Notes: generated by a model not told the origin, from the sequence alone. A stretch of DNA of 64,000 nucleotides from Methylocella tundrae (GCF_038024855.1 NZ_CP139089.1:3809501-3873500), one strand, 5' to 3'. Positions 8,411-17,813 are shown, counted from the stretch's first letter. A program made the numbers and translations.

Positions 8411-9856
8411 TCAGAACGCCATCCAAGCGTACAGCAAAAGCGTGTTATTGCCGGCGGCGTTATGGTTCACATTGAGGCCGTCAAAATTGTTTCCCCCGCC
8501 GAAAACCTTCAGATAACTCGTATAGGAGACGCCAAGACGTGCATTGAGCCAAGGGTAGAAGGACGGGCCGCCCTTGCTGAATGGCAAAAAGGCTGCGTCG
8601 ACAATGATTCCTTCGCCGTTGGGGAGATTGACGAGCGAATTTGCGCCGTAAAGCAAGGCGTCGGCGGAGCCGGACACGTTGAAGTAACCTGCGGTCAAAC
8701 TATAGGTGTGATCATAGACGTATTCAGCTGAGGCCTTGAAGCTATTCAGCGTATTGTAAAGGTTGGAAGCGCCGCCCTGCAGGTAGCTTGAATTAAGCTG
8801 CTGGCTTTCGTGTATGTTCGTCAGCCGCAATGTAATGTTGTGCGGATCTCCGATGTACTGGTATTGGGCGTCAACGGCGACGTCCATAATCTGGTCGAAT
8901 CCGAAACCGGCGACCCGGCCGGGGAGCGTGTTGGCAAAAATGCCATAGGTTCCCACCTCGAAGGATTGCTCGCCGGTATCGTATTCAAACGCGGCGCGCC
9001 AGTAGGGCGCTACGCCGTCGATCGAGGTGGAGCCGATAACCTCCGGCTCGCCAAGCGCCTGTAACGTTCCCGTCGACAGATTTTGATAGGCGGTGAAATC
9101 GACATAGAACATATCGTTCCAGAACGTGTAGACTCCCGTCCCGATGACATGATTGCCGAGACCGCCCTCGATCAAGGTCCCCGGCAGCGCGAACTGGGGG
9201 GCGAGCGTCGAGGCGACGAACGGAAAGCCCCACGCCGGCGTCGTGTTCCAGACATCCTCGACGGTCGGCGTGTTGTTGACCGTCACGCCGTAGGTGACGT
9301 CAAATCCCAGAAGCTTCGTCGTGTCCGCATAGCGGACGTCGCTGGCGTCGAGAAACATATGCTGGGAGGCGCCGTCATAGGTGCCCTGGATGAAGGCGCC
9401 GAGATTCCCATAGATCTGGCCGCCGTAGAAAAGACTGAGTTGCTGCAGGAGCGGATTGTTATTGGTGTGCGTCGAGGGCGTCGGCGGCGAATCCTGATTA
9501 TCCTGCGTGTGGCTGAAAGATCCAATCACCATCATGGCAAGCGGCGGCGCCTGTTGCAAGCTCATGCCGCCGCCCATCGTGTAGCCGCCCAGCTTGAATC
9601 GGCGGCCAAAGGGCGTCAGTTGCGGAAACGCCGTATGGCATGTGGCGCAGGGCTGGCCGGTTTGCCGGGCGAAGCTCGGAAGAGCCGAAGCGCCCGGCGG
9701 CCTGATCAGGACGCCGGCGACGACGATCGCCGCGGCGAAGGATGCGGCGCCTGCGAAGCTGGCGATGAACCGAACATCGCGCCAGCTTTTGGTTGCGTTG
9801 GTCATTCCGCTCGCGGCATGGGCGCCGCGGTCTGATGTGGCATCCGGCATATGCAA
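8411..9856 (-). CDS. Cyc2-like fused monohaem cytochrome c / outer-membrane beta-barrel
   Basis: A 481-residue exported protein. Residues about 22-58 form a positively charged start plus hydrophobic signal segment ending GASA. Immediately after it come FARQTGQPCATCH (haem-c motif CATCH at residues 70-74) and then FPQLTPFGRRFKLGGY. The remaining 390 residues are rich in alternating aromatic/polar stretches, Gly and Asn, and end in Phe (WMAF), as expected for an outer-membrane barrel. One haem c at the very N-terminus fused to a barrel is the layout of Cyc2, the outer-membrane Fe(II) oxidase of Acidithiobacillus and neutrophilic iron oxidisers. The residues around CATCH follow the conserved Cyc2 pattern as I recall it. 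It is divergent from a HiPIP gene, a fitting periplasmic acceptor. The start could instead be the ATG at residue 18. Iron oxidation is inference; it may be another outer-membrane electron conduit. Confidence 0.75.
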   Translation of the reverse strand: MHMPDATSDRGAHAASGMTNATKSWRDVRFIASFAGAASFAAAIVVAGVLIRPPGASALPSFARQTGQPCATCHTAFPQLTPFGRRFKLGGYTMGGGMSLQQAPPLAMMVIGSFSHTQDNQDSPPTPSTHTNNNPLLQQLSLFYGGQIYGNLGAFIQGTYDGASQHMFLDASDVRYADTTKLLGFDVTYGVTVNNTPTVEDVWNTTPAWGFPFVASTLAPQFALPGTLIEGGLGNHVIGTGVYTFWNDMFYVDFTAYQNLSTGTLQALGEPEVIGSTSIDGVAPYWRAAFEYDTGEQSFEVGTYGIFANTLPGRVAGFGFDQIMDVAVDAQYQYIGDPHNITLRLTNIHESQQLNSSYLQGGASNLYNTLNSFKASAEYVYDHTYSLTAGYFNVSGSADALLYGANSLVNLPNGEGIIVDAAFLPFSKGGPSFYPWLNARLGVSYTSYLKVFGGGNNFDGLNVNHNAAGNNTLLLYAWMAF

Positions 9857-10280
9857 CCCCCGACGCGCCGCGCTCTAAGAATCGTGTCTCAATCAACAAT
9901 AACATGGCTATTTCAGTGAAGAAATTTTATGGTGCCCTGAAGGCGTATTGTTTGCCGATGTTGTATCAAAACAACAGCATGGTTGCGCGGTGATAGCGAC
10001 AACTAACGGCTGATTGCAGCTTGGTAGTCGGCGGCAGTTTACAGATATTACATAAATAGTTTTTTACTTACCGTGTTCCGTCATACATAGTTTAGCTGCG
10101 GCGGGCAGAATGGAAGCGCGTGTATAAGCGAGGCGGATACCTTCGACATTTGAGCGAAATCATCGACCGCGCGCCTTCAGCCTGAACATTTGCCGCATCG
10201 TTGAGAGCCGAAGTGTGTCGCGCTGCCGCAACTTCGCTCTTCACGCCTTGCGAAACATAGGCAAATAGAGGAAGTTAACC
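9857..10280. promoter_or_regulatory. Shared divergent promoter region of the cytochrome-porin and HiPIP genes
   Basis: About 420 bp that is AT-richer than its surroundings, particularly 9895-10110. It contains an inverted repeat TGTTG (9959-9963) / CAACA (9972-9976) and the run TTTTTTACTTACC. No gene is evident. I cannot assign promoter elements confidently, but the region must drive both divergent genes. Confidence 0.4.
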
Positions 10281-10309
10281 ATGACATTGGCGGATCGCTG
10301 CGGCAGGGA

Positions 10310-10552
10310 TTGTCAGGAGCGACAAGGGGAACTCTTCTCCAGGCAGGAGTCGGCGCGCTGTCGCTTCTTGGTTTGAGCGGACGCAGCGCGCAAGCCGCAA
10401 AGGTGTCGCGGGCGGCGGTAGCCTATCAAGGCGCGCCCAAAGGCGCCCAAAGCTGCTCCAATTGTCGCCTGTTTATAGCGCCGAACGCCTGCAAGCAGGT
10501 CGATGGCGCGATCAGCCCGAACGGCTGGTGCAGGATCTGGTCAAAGGCCTGA
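10310..10552 (+). CDS. High-potential iron-sulfur protein (HiPIP)
   Basis: Small periplasmic [4Fe-4S] electron carrier. The mature part shows the four cysteines in family spacing, QSCSNCRLFIAPNAC followed by SPNGWC (Cys 49, 52, 61, 74 counted from the TTG), with the typical YQGAPKG lead-in. The N-terminus RGTLLQAGVGALSLLG...AQA resembles a Tat-type export signal but lacks the twin arginine in this frame. The start is a problem: the only well-placed Shine-Dalgarno/ATG (GAGGAAG then ATG at 10281) is in another frame and ends at a TGA. In the HiPIP frame the first usable codon is the TTG at 10310 with poorly spaced AGGGA. A one-base indel, a sequence error or an unusual start could explain this. 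It is divergent from the Cyc2-like gene. Confidence 0.8.
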   Translation: MSGATRGTLLQAGVGALSLLGLSGRSAQAAKVSRAAVAYQGAPKGAQSCSNCRLFIAPNACKQVDGAISPNGWCRIWSKA

Positions 10553-10712
10553 ACCATCAGATCGATCCGCGGGACTGCTCGGCAGAAAGACATCGGGGGA
10601 ATGACATGTCCTTGCCATCCCCTTGCGGCGCGCGCGCTCGTCTGACGCGGCGCGCCAACGGCGCCGACCCGTTGCGCCGCGAGCAGGTCATGAGAGGGAA
10701 GGGAGAGCGGCG

Positions 10713-11144
10713 TTACCCCTCGCGATTGGGCGTGCCGAGGACATGCACGTTGGGCGGCAGCATGGCGTTGTCAAACGTCTGCGTGAACATTGGCGCGGCG
10801 AAGAAAGCCACCGCCCGCAAAGTATCCGCGCCTGTATTGACGAGATCATGGCGCACCGGCGTCGGCAGGACGAAAACGCTGCCCGGACCCACCTTATGAA
10901 CGCTTCCATCCTCCATATGCAGTTCGCCGCTGCCGGCGAGGATATACTGCGTTTCCTCGGTGGCGTCGGTATGCCAGCCAAGCCGGTCGCCGGCCTCGAT
11001 TTCATAGACGATCGTGGAGGATTGGGTGCTCCCATGTCCGCCAAAGGCGGCGAAGGCGCCAGCCCAACGCACATGTGGATCGTCCACGCCGCCGACCTTT
11101 GCGCGTGGAAGATCGGCGGTTTCAACGACAAAGACTGAAGCCAA
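10713..11144 (-). CDS. Cupin-domain protein
   Basis: A 143-residue single-domain cupin. The first cupin motif reads GDRLGWHTDATEETQYILAG (metal ligands His, His-like Asp, Glu) and the second reads PTPVRHDLVNTG. Such small cupins bind a metal and act as isomerases, dioxygenases or sugar/auxin-binding proteins; I cannot give a substrate. I start at the TTG at 11144 because AGGAG lies exactly six bases before it; a TTG 13 codons earlier has no such site. It is convergent with the HiPIP gene and divergent from plsY. Confidence 0.8.
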   Translation of the reverse strand: MASVFVVETADLPRAKVGGVDDPHVRWAGAFAAFGGHGSTQSSTIVYEIEAGDRLGWHTDATEETQYILAGSGELHMEDGSVHKVGPGSVFVLPTPVRHDLVNTGADTLRAVAFFAAPMFTQTFDNAMLPPNVHVLGTPNREG

Positions 11145-11355
11145 GGTTGTCTCCTGAAGCTGGGAGGGTTTGGAGTGCGGCAATAGATCGCATCATGAGC
11201 TTATGCGGCGCGCCGCGCAACTCAAATGACGAAATTTCATAGTCGTCCGGGGGCGAAAAATCGCGGGGCCAATCATCGCCGCGCGGCAATCGGTTGCCAC
11301 TGAATGCCTCAGACGCTAGGCTCTGCGCGCCTGCCTCCGGCTCCCGGTTTTCGAC

Positions 11356-11970
11356 GTGATCCTCAATTTCCTCGCTCTTGTTTTCGGCTATCTTTGCGGC
11401 TCGATTCCGTTTGGGCTGATATTGACCGCGCTGGCGGGGACGGCGGATCCGCGCTCGATCGGCTCCGGCAATATCGGCGCGACGAATGTTTTGCGCACCG
11501 GGCGCAAGGACCTTGCCGCGCTGACGCTTTTTCTCGATCTGGCGAAGGGCGCGGCCGCCGTTCTCATCGTCGCCTATCTTGCCGGGCGCCGGCTTCCTCC
11601 CGAAACCGCCTGGCCGCCGCCGCCCGTGCTGGCCGCGGCCATGGGCGCCTTTCTGGGTCATGTCTATCCCGTCTGGCTCGGCTTCAGAGGAGGCAAGGGC
11701 GTCGCGACTTTTCTCGGCTGCCTTCTCATTGTCGCCTGGCCGGCGGGCCTCGCCTTCATCGCCGTCTGGCTTGGCGCCGCCATCATCACGCGTCTGTCGT
11801 CGCTGGCCGCGCTGCTGGCGAGCGCCTTGTCGCCGGCTTTCCTGTTCGCCCTTGATCAAACCAGTTCGGCAATCGTCTTCGCGCTGATGGCCGTGCTGCT
11901 GTGGATCAAGCACGCTCCCAATATCGCCAGGCTCCGCGCCGGCAACGAGACGCGGATCGGCAAATCGTGA
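11356..11970 (+). CDS. plsY: Acyl-phosphate:glycerol-3-phosphate acyltransferase
   Basis: Integral-membrane enzyme that makes lysophosphatidate from acyl phosphate, the first acylation in phospholipid synthesis. The 204-residue chain has about five to six hydrophobic spans. All three family loops are present: [22 protein letters not shown] and the late HAPNIARL. The start is a GTG (11356) just before the first membrane span. The stop overlaps the start of dprA (GTGA), so the two are translationally coupled. plsY-dprA is usually preceded by pyrC in related genomes; here glnK-amtB and the cytochrome/HiPIP/cupin genes lie between. Confidence 0.95.
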   Translation: MILNFLALVFGYLCGSIPFGLILTALAGTADPRSIGSGNIGATNVLRTGRKDLAALTLFLDLAKGAAAVLIVAYLAGRRLPPETAWPPPPVLAAAMGAFLGHVYPVWLGFRGGKGVATFLGCLLIVAWPAGLAFIAVWLGAAIITRLSSLAALLASALSPAFLFALDQTSSAIVFALMAVLLWIKHAPNIARLRAGNETRIGKS

Positions 11971-13244
11971 CGGCGCCTGCGCTCGCCGAAGCGAACCGGC
12001 CGCTGACCGACGCCGAACGCTTCGATTGGCTCCGGCTTTTTCGCTCGGAAAATATCGGACCCCGCAGCTTTGTCTCTTTGCTCAGGCGCTATGGCGGCGC
12101 GGGCGCGGCGCTGGAGGCGTTGCCCGAACTCATCGCGAGCGGAAAGGCCGGACGGCCAATTTCCATCGCCTCGGCGAGCGACGTCGAGGCCGAGCTCGAG
12201 CAGCTTGATCGCCACGGCGTCGCGCTCATCGGCCTTTGCGAGCCAGCCTATCCCGCGCTGTTGCGACAAACCCATTCCCCGCCGCCTCTCATCGCGGCGC
12301 GCGGCGACCTTGCCTGCCTCAAGCGCTCAAAGATCGCCGTGGTCGGCTCGCGTAACGCGTCGGCGGCCGGGCTCGCCTTCGCGGAGCAGATTTCGCGCGG
12401 CGTCGCCCGCGCAGGGCATGTCATCGTCTCGGGGCTGGCGCGCGGCATCGATGCGCGCGCGCACCAGGCCGCATTGGAGACCGGCACCATCGCCGTGCTC
12501 GCCGGCGGTCTTGGCAACATCTACCCGGCGGAGCATGCAGGACTGCTCGAACGTCTGACGGAGCATGGCGCGGCGATCAGCGAGATGCCGTTTCACTGGG
12601 AGGCGCGCGGGCGTGATTTTCCGCGCCGCAACCGCATCGTCGCAGGGCTTTCACGGGGGATTATCGTGGTTGAAGCCGCGCGCCGGTCCGGCTCGCTGAT
12701 CACCGCTTCCTTCGCCGCCGAGGAGGGCCGGGAAATCTTTGCCGCGCCAGGCTCGCCTCTCGACCCCCGCGCCGAGGGCGCGAATGATCTTCTGCGCAAT
12801 GGCGCGACGTTCTGCACCAGGGCCGAGGATGTGCTCGACGCGCTCGCCCGGCAAAATCTGTCGCCCGATACGCCGGGCTTCAGTTTTTCCGAGCCGGAGG
12901 CGGGGCGCCCCTATGCGCCATTTTGGGACGAACTCGACTTGCCCGAATTCGACGGCGCTCTGGTGCGGACGATGGAGCTGACGCTTGAGATCGACGCATT
13001 CGCGCTCGACGAGAGCGATTTGGGGCGAGACAAGCCGGCGGGAGTTGTGGACAGTCCCGCCCCGCTGACGCGGGACGCCATTTTGGCGCGCGTCATCGAG
13101 TTGCTCGGGCCGACTCCGGTCTCGGTCGACGAACTTGTGCGCGCCTCAAAGGCGCCGGCGCGAGACGTCCGTACGATCCTGTTCGAACTCGAACTCGGCG
13201 GGCGCATCGAGCGTCACGGCGGCGATCTTGTGTCGAGAATCTAA
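11967..13244 (+). CDS. dprA: DNA-processing protein DprA
   Basis: Single-strand DNA-binding, RecA-loading protein used in natural transformation. Of 425 residues, the first 95 or so form the SAM-like N-terminal region ([18 protein letters not shown]). The Rossmann-like DprA core follows with [38 protein letters not shown] and [16 protein letters not shown]. The C-terminal winged helix typical of long DprA proteins ends the chain (about residues 360-425). I start at the GTG at 11967 that overlaps the plsY stop by four bases; the 22 codons before it belong to plsY in another frame. Confidence 0.95.
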   Translation: MTAPALAEANRPLTDAERFDWLRLFRSENIGPRSFVSLLRRYGGAGAALEALPELIASGKAGRPISIASASDVEAELEQLDRHGVALIGLCEPAYPALLRQTHSPPPLIAARGDLACLKRSKIAVVGSRNASAAGLAFAEQISRGVARAGHVIVSGLARGIDARAHQAALETGTIAVLAGGLGNIYPAEHAGLLERLTEHGAAISEMPFHWEARGRDFPRRNRIVAGLSRGIIVVEAARRSGSLITASFAAEEGREIFAAPGSPLDPRAEGANDLLRNGATFCTRAEDVLDALARQNLSPDTPGFSFSEPEAGRPYAPFWDELDLPEFDGALVRTMELTLEIDAFALDESDLGRDKPAGVVDSPAPLTRDAILARVIELLGPTPVSVDELVRASKAPARDVRTILFELELGGRIERHGGDLVSRI

Positions 13245-13297
13245 ACGGGCAAGGCCTCAGTTGAGATTTACGTGATGAATGGAAGGCCGAAGTCGAG

Positions 13298-13702
13298 CTA
13301 TCGCTCGCGCTTGTAGAGAAATGCATTCTCTGGTTGCGGCATGCCAATCGCCTTGTAGAACGCCATTGCGTCCGGCGAAGACAGAAGCAGGCACATCGCC
13401 TCCGGACCGGCGGCTTTTCGCGTTTCTTCGATCAGTCTTTTGCCGATGCCGCGGCCTTGATGGGACCGGTCAACCGCCAGATCGGAAAGATAGCAGCAGT
13501 AAGAGAAATCCGTGATCGAACGCGCGACGCCTACCACATTGTCCCCGTCACGCGCGACGACGATCAAGTTCGCATTTTCAAGCATGCGACGGATCCGGCT
13601 TTGATCTGCGACGGGGCGCCTCTCGGCGAGTCCCGAGTTACGCAGGACCGTGAGGAAGGTCTCAAGGTCGAGACTCTCAACAACCGCGTATTCAATGGCC
13701 AT
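13298..13702 (-). CDS. GNAT-family N-acetyltransferase
   Basis: A 134-residue acetyl-CoA-dependent acyltransferase of unknown substrate. The acetyl-CoA loop reads VDRSHQGRGIGKRLIEE, preceded by the beta strand CYLSDLAV, and the domain ends with FYKAIGMPQPENAF, the usual GNAT beta6/7 region. It starts 34 bp after the accC stop on the same strand with AGGA upstream of the ATG at 13702, so it is likely cotranscribed with aroQ-accB-accC. A functional link to fatty-acid synthesis is not shown. Confidence 0.88.
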   Translation of the reverse strand: MAIEYAVVESLDLETFLTVLRNSGLAERRPVADQSRIRRMLENANLIVVARDGDNVVGVARSITDFSYCCYLSDLAVDRSHQGRGIGKRLIEETRKAAGPEAMCLLLSSPDAMAFYKAIGMPQPENAFLYKRER

Positions 13703-13736
13703 GCGCCGTCCTGAAGCCGGGGAGCTTTCCGAAAAC

Positions 13737-15095
13737 TCAGCCTTCGCCGTCCATGCCGCCATCAATCAAAAATTTCTCGAGCCAGTGAATGTCGTAGAGT
13801 CCGTTCTGGATGTCGGCGTTGCGGACCAGCGTCTGAAACAGCGGAATGGTGGTGTCGATGCCGTCGATGATGAATTCATCGAGCGCGCGGCGCAGGCGCA
13901 TCAAGGCTTCGTTGCGGTTGCGTCCGTGCACGATGAGCTTGCCGACGAGTGAATCATAGGTCGGCGGGATGGTGTATCCCGCGTAGACCGCGCTATCGAC
14001 GCGAACGCCAAGCCCGCCTGGCGGATGATAATAATTGATTGTGCCGGGCGAGGGGCGGAAGGTCGCCGGATGCTCGGCGTTGATACGGCATTCGATAGCG
14101 TGGCCGTTGAAGACGACCTCGTCCTGCGTCAGCGTCAGTTCGGAACCCGCCGCGATCTTGATCTGCTCATTGACGAGATCGACGCCTGTGATCATCTCGG
14201 TCACGGGATGTTCGACCTGAATGCGCGTGTTCATTTCGATGAAGTAGAACTTGCCTTCCTCATAAAGGAATTCGACGGTGCCAACGCCCGAATAGCGAAG
14301 CTCGCGCATGGCCGCGGCGCAGATTTCGCCGATTTCAAGCCGTTGCGGGGCATTGAGGGCGGGGGAGGGGCCTTCCTCCCATACTTTTTGATGGCGGCGC
14401 TGCAGCGAACAGTCACGCTCGCCGAGGTGGATGGCGTTGCCGCGTCCGTCGCCGAGAATCTGGATCTCGATATGGCGCGGCTTTTCGAGGAATTTTTCGA
14501 GATAGACAGATTCGTCGCCAAAGGCGGACTTCGCCTCCATGCGGGCGGTTTCGAGCGCCGAGGAAAGGTCGTCCGGACCATAGGCGACTTTCATGCCGCG
14601 TCCGCCGCCGCCCGCCGCCGCCTTGATGAGGACGGGATAGCCGAGTTCTTTTGCGATCGCTACGGCTTCGATGTCGTCGGTGATCGCGCCGGGTGAGCCG
14701 GGAACGCACGGAATGCCGAGCCGGGTCGCCGTCCGCTTGGCCTCGATCTTGTCGCCCATGATGCGGATATGTTCCGGCTTGGGACCGACGAAGACGATGT
14801 GATGCTCGGCGAGAATTTCCGCGAAGCGCGCATTCTCTGAAAGAAATCCGTAGCCCGGATGCAGCGCTTCGGCGCCCGTTATTTCGCAGGCGGCGAGGAG
14901 AGCTGGTATATTCAGATAGGAGTCGCGCGCGGCGGGCGGCCCGACGCAGACCGATTCGTCGGCGAGCTTGACGTGCATGGCGTCGGCGTCCGCGGTCGAA
15001 TGGACCGCGACCGTCGCAATGCCAAGCTCTTTCGCCGCGCGAAGAATGCGCAAGGCGATTTCGCCGCGGTTGGCGATGAGGATTTTTTCGAACAT
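13737..15095 (-). CDS. accC: Biotin carboxylase, acetyl-CoA carboxylase subunit
   Basis: ATP-grasp enzyme that carboxylates the biotin on AccB in the first step of fatty-acid synthesis. At 452 residues it has the normal length. The N-terminal domain starts [16 protein letters not shown]; the glycine-rich ATP loop is [12 protein letters not shown] at about residues 159-170; the catalytic region [14 protein letters not shown] is intact, as is the RRHQK metal/bicarbonate segment. The C-terminus ends with WLEKFL, as in other alphaproteobacterial AccC. It is 24 bp after accB in the aroQ-accB-accC operon. Confidence 0.97.
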   Translation of the reverse strand: MFEKILIANRGEIALRILRAAKELGIATVAVHSTADADAMHVKLADESVCVGPPAARDSYLNIPALLAACEITGAEALHPGYGFLSENARFAEILAEHHIVFVGPKPEHIRIMGDKIEAKRTATRLGIPCVPGSPGAITDDIEAVAIAKELGYPVLIKAAAGGGGRGMKVAYGPDDLSSALETARMEAKSAFGDESVYLEKFLEKPRHIEIQILGDGRGNAIHLGERDCSLQRRHQKVWEEGPSPALNAPQRLEIGEICAAAMRELRYSGVGTVEFLYEEGKFYFIEMNTRIQVEHPVTEMITGVDLVNEQIKIAAGSELTLTQDEVVFNGHAIECRINAEHPATFRPSPGTINYYHPPGGLGVRVDSAVYAGYTIPPTYDSLVGKLIVHGRNRNEALMRLRRALDEFIIDGIDTTIPLFQTLVRNADIQNGLYDIHWLEKFLIDGGMDGEG

Positions 15096-15119
15096 CTCAA
15101 CTCACCGGGAACGCGGCGT

Positions 15120-15587
15120 TCATTCGATCACGAAGAGCGGCTGGCCATACTCGACAGGCTGGCCATCCTCCACGAGAATTCGGGTTACGGTCCCGGCGCG
15201 CGGCGCCACAATCTCATTGAAGGTCTTCATGGCCTCAACGAGCAAGAGCTTGTCGCCCGCCTTGACGACGGAGCCAACCTCGACGAAGGGCGCGGCTTCG
15301 GGCGATGACCGGCGGTAAGCAGTGCCGACCATTGGCGATTTGACGGCGCCTGGGACATCGCCTTCATCCGGCGCCGGCGCGGCCGCGGATGAGGCTGGCG
15401 CGGCCGCCGCCGCCGCCGGCTGGACTGCCACAAGTTGCCGCGCGACGCGGATCTTGAGATCGCCTTGCGCGATCTCGATCTCGGACAGTCCAAGACGCAT
15501 CAAGATCGCGGCGAGCGTCTCGACCAATTCTGTGTCGACCGCGCCGTCCGAGGAAGGCGCCGCCGCTTTCGGCCCGGCATATTTCAT
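15120..15587 (-). CDS. accB: Biotin carboxyl carrier protein of acetyl-CoA carboxylase
   Basis: Carries biotin between AccC and the carboxyltransferase. The N-terminal helical region ([20 protein letters not shown]) is followed by an Ala/Pro linker at residues about 55-75 and the biotinyl domain, whose biotin lysine lies in [10 protein letters not shown]. Length about 155 residues is usual. I use the ATG at 15587; a TTG at 15596 is also possible and would overlap the aroQ stop (TTGA). It is cotranscribed with aroQ and accC. Confidence 0.95.
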   Translation of the reverse strand: MKYAGPKAAAPSSDGAVDTELVETLAAILMRLGLSEIEIAQGDLKIRVARQLVAVQPAAAAAAPASSAAAPAPDEGDVPGAVKSPMVGTAYRRSSPEAAPFVEVGSVVKAGDKLLLVEAMKTFNEIVAPRAGTVTRILVEDGQPVEYGQPLFVIE

Positions 15588-15592
15588 TTTCT

Positions 15593-16039
15593 TCAACTTT
15601 CGCTGGCCGTGGCTAGGGCGATGCAGGCCTCGAGCGCAAGACTATAAGAGAGCGCCCCGAAACCAAAAATGACGCCTTGCGCCACGGGAGAAATGTGGGA
15701 GTGATGGCGAAAGCCTTCCCGCGCGTGGATGTTGGAAAGGTGAACCTCAATCACTTTCGCATTGGCGCCTTTGATCGCATCCCGAAGGGCGATCGATGTA
15801 TGCGTATAAGCGCCAGCGTTCAAGATGATTGGCTCACCGGCAAGACCGGCGTCCTGCACCCAGGTGATGAGATCGCCTTCGTGATTGCTCTGCCGGAAAT
15901 GCAGCGCGAGCCCGCGCGATTCGCAGGCGGCGGCGAGGCGCGCCTCGATCGAGGCGAGCGTAGCGGAGCCATAAAGCTCCGGCTCCCTCGATCCAAGAAG
16001 ATTGAGGTTTGGCCCATTCAGGCAGTGGACGGCTCTCAT
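15593..16039 (-). CDS. aroQ: 3-dehydroquinate dehydratase, type II
   Basis: Third step of the shikimate pathway, forming 3-dehydroshikimate in a dodecamer. The 148-residue protein shows [17 protein letters not shown] with the catalytic lid Tyr region, [26 protein letters not shown] style INAGAYTH (here LNAGAYTH), and [16 protein letters not shown] with the active-site His. I start at 16039 where the conserved [11 protein letters not shown] begins; the longer frame has no family support. The Shine-Dalgarno is weak. It is the first gene of the aroQ-accB-accC operon, an arrangement widespread in alphaproteobacteria. Confidence 0.96.
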   Translation of the reverse strand: MRAVHCLNGPNLNLLGSREPELYGSATLASIEARLAAACESRGLALHFRQSNHEGDLITWVQDAGLAGEPIILNAGAYTHTSIALRDAIKGANAKVIEVHLSNIHAREGFRHHSHISPVAQGVIFGFGALSYSLALEACIALATASES

Positions 16040-16194
16040 ATGGGACTCGATGGGCGACGAAAAACGTCCGAAGCCGCATCCATAACCGGGATCAAAAAGT
16101 AAGGGAAGCCCGTCCGCAAAAACGGAGGAGCCGCCGCGGCCGAAGCGGGGCAGTGTTGAAATTCGCGGCGAGGACAATCGCAAAGCCTTGCACG

Positions 16195-16379
16195 GAGTAG
16201 AAATATAATATCCGGCAACAATCATCAAATACAATAATTAATACGCAATAGACTGAATGTAACGTGTTTACATGTGAAGCTATAGTTTCCAATTATAATA
16301 ATGTTATTTGCGCGCTCTCATCTAATAGCTTAGGCTGCTTTGTATTTCAGTAAGGCGCGCCTCCACATTGGGTGCTGAG
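16195..16379. promoter_or_regulatory. AT-rich promoter region with an inverted repeat
   Basis: An AT-rich patch in otherwise GC-rich DNA between aroQ and the JmjC-like gene. It contains a perfect inverted repeat ATGTAA (16257-16262) / TTACAT (16268-16273) with a five-base spacer, which looks like an operator for a dimeric regulator. About 105 bp separate it from the downstream start. The rest of 16040-16194 shows no gene. Confidence 0.45.
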
Positions 16380-17447
16380 ATGTCCACATTTCCAATCCTT
16401 GAGACTTTTTCAAACGCCAAGTCTACTTTATCCAGCAACGCTTCAGTCTTCGCCGAATGGCTGCCAGAACACATCGAGAAATTTGCAAGGAAGCCATTCC
16501 TTATAAGCCACGTCCTCGCGCAAAATGCATTGTTCCAGCTTCCAAGGCTGGAACGGCTCGCTAAAGCGATTCATGCCGCGAGGATTGAAGGGCAAGCCAT
16601 CGACGCTCAGCTCAAATTGCGGCGAGACAAGCCGAATCTCGACGCTCTGCAGGCGATGTCCTGCTGGGGCGCGAAGAGTCCCATCGCCTTGAGCAAAGAA
16701 AGATGGGAGCACGAGCTTTCAGTTCTTTTCAATGAGCTCGATGACGGGCGCTCAACCATATCAATGATGCTGTCCTTCGCCAATCAAGTGGACCCGGAGT
16801 TCGACGCGCTCATGGGGCAAATAATCGGTGAGATCGCTGCTGCGACCGGCCTCTGCGCGTCGGATGTCGCCTTCAAGGGAATGACGGTCATCGTCTCCGC
16901 GCCACGGGCTGTAACTCCCTACCATAACGACCGTGAGCAGAACGTCCTGTTCCAGATTCGGGGCGTCAAGGACGTTTATCTCTATGATCAGAATGATCCG
17001 TTCATTCTGACCCAATCCGTGATCGAGGCGTTTCAGATTGGAAACGACGGCGCGACGCGATACCGCGCGGAACTGGCTGGCCGGGAGGCCGTCTACAGGC
17101 TTGAACCGGGCCTTGCGGTTCATCATCCGGCTCTGGCGCCGCACTGGGTCAAAAACGGCGATGGCGTGTCGGTCAGCCTCGCGGTCTATTTCACCACGCG
17201 ATCAATGGACGATCTGGCGCGGATCCATCAAGCCAATTCGATACTGCGCCAGTTGGGCTTGAGGCCCGCAGCGCCTGATCTCTCCAGGGGCTCGGATCGT
17301 TTGAAAGCCGCGTTCCTGCGAAGCTTGTCCGGCAAAAGAGACTGCGACCGCGCGCTGTTCCGCGGCCTTCACCGGCTGAAATCGCCGGCGCGGCAGTTGC
17401 GCGGCGCATGGACTTTGCTTCACCCGCAAAGGCCGAGCGCCGCGTAG
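16380..17447 (+). CDS. JmjC/cupin-like Fe(II) oxygenase-type protein
   Basis: A 355-residue protein with a helical N-terminal half and a C-terminal cupin-like fold. A plausible facial triad is visible: His182 and Asp184 in PYHNDREQNVLF and His255 in ALAPHWVKNG, with the Lys/Arg-type 2-oxoglutarate contact region in between (QIRGVKDVYLYD). This matches JmjC/cupin_8 hydroxylases, which hydroxylate proteins or small molecules. No substrate can be inferred. I start at the ATG at 16380; a TTG four codons earlier is possible. It stands alone between aroQ and secE, preceded by an AT-rich region with an inverted repeat. The last 50 residues are Arg-rich and look unstructured. Confidence 0.72.
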   Translation: MSTFPILETFSNAKSTLSSNASVFAEWLPEHIEKFARKPFLISHVLAQNALFQLPRLERLAKAIHAARIEGQAIDAQLKLRRDKPNLDALQAMSCWGAKSPIALSKERWEHELSVLFNELDDGRSTISMMLSFANQVDPEFDALMGQIIGEIAAATGLCASDVAFKGMTVIVSAPRAVTPYHNDREQNVLFQIRGVKDVYLYDQNDPFILTQSVIEAFQIGNDGATRYRAELAGREAVYRLEPGLAVHHPALAPHWVKNGDGVSVSLAVYFTTRSMDDLARIHQANSILRQLGLRPAAPDLSRGSDRLKAAFLRSLSGKRDCDRALFRGLHRLKSPARQLRGAWTLLHPQRPSAA

Positions 17448-17590
17448 GGCGGACCGACGCAGAATTTTCGATTTGCGTTCTGCGCCGGGATGATTATAGT
17501 CGATCGCTGCGGCGCGTGGCCTTCTTGGCTCCGCGCCCTGATTTTTTTGGGCGACCGGCAGTGTCCCCCCCGTAGAGGTCTTTTTGGGCG

Positions 17591-17782
17591 ATGGCAAATC
17601 CATTCCAGTTCCTTCAGGACGTGCGCGCCGAGGCCGGCAAGGTCACCTGGCCGACGCGGCGGGAAACCCTGATCACGACTGGGCTCGTCATTCTCATGGT
17701 GATCTTCGCCGCCCTGTTCTTCGTGGCGGTGGATCAGGGGCTCCGGCTGTTCGTCACGCTCGTCTTGAGCATTGGGCGTTGA
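17591..17782 (+). CDS. secE: Preprotein translocase subunit SecE
   Basis: Small essential clamp of the SecYEG channel. The 63-residue protein has the amphipathic helix ([20 protein letters not shown], with the conserved KVTWP) and one membrane span (residues about 30-58). It is followed after 31 bp by nusG. In many alphaproteobacteria tRNA-Trp or tuf lies just before secE; I see neither in the 143 bp upstream. Confidence 0.96.
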   Translation: MANPFQFLQDVRAEAGKVTWPTRRETLITTGLVILMVIFAALFFVAVDQGLRLFVTLVLSIGR

Positions 17783-17813
17783 GCGCCATTCAAAAGAGGT
17801 CGAAGCTTACCCG

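Noticed and set aside
17448..17590. tRNA-Trp upstream of secE, as in many alphaproteobacteria
   Set aside because: No cloverleaf or T-loop sequence can be read in this interval; no tRNA was recognised anywhere in the window.
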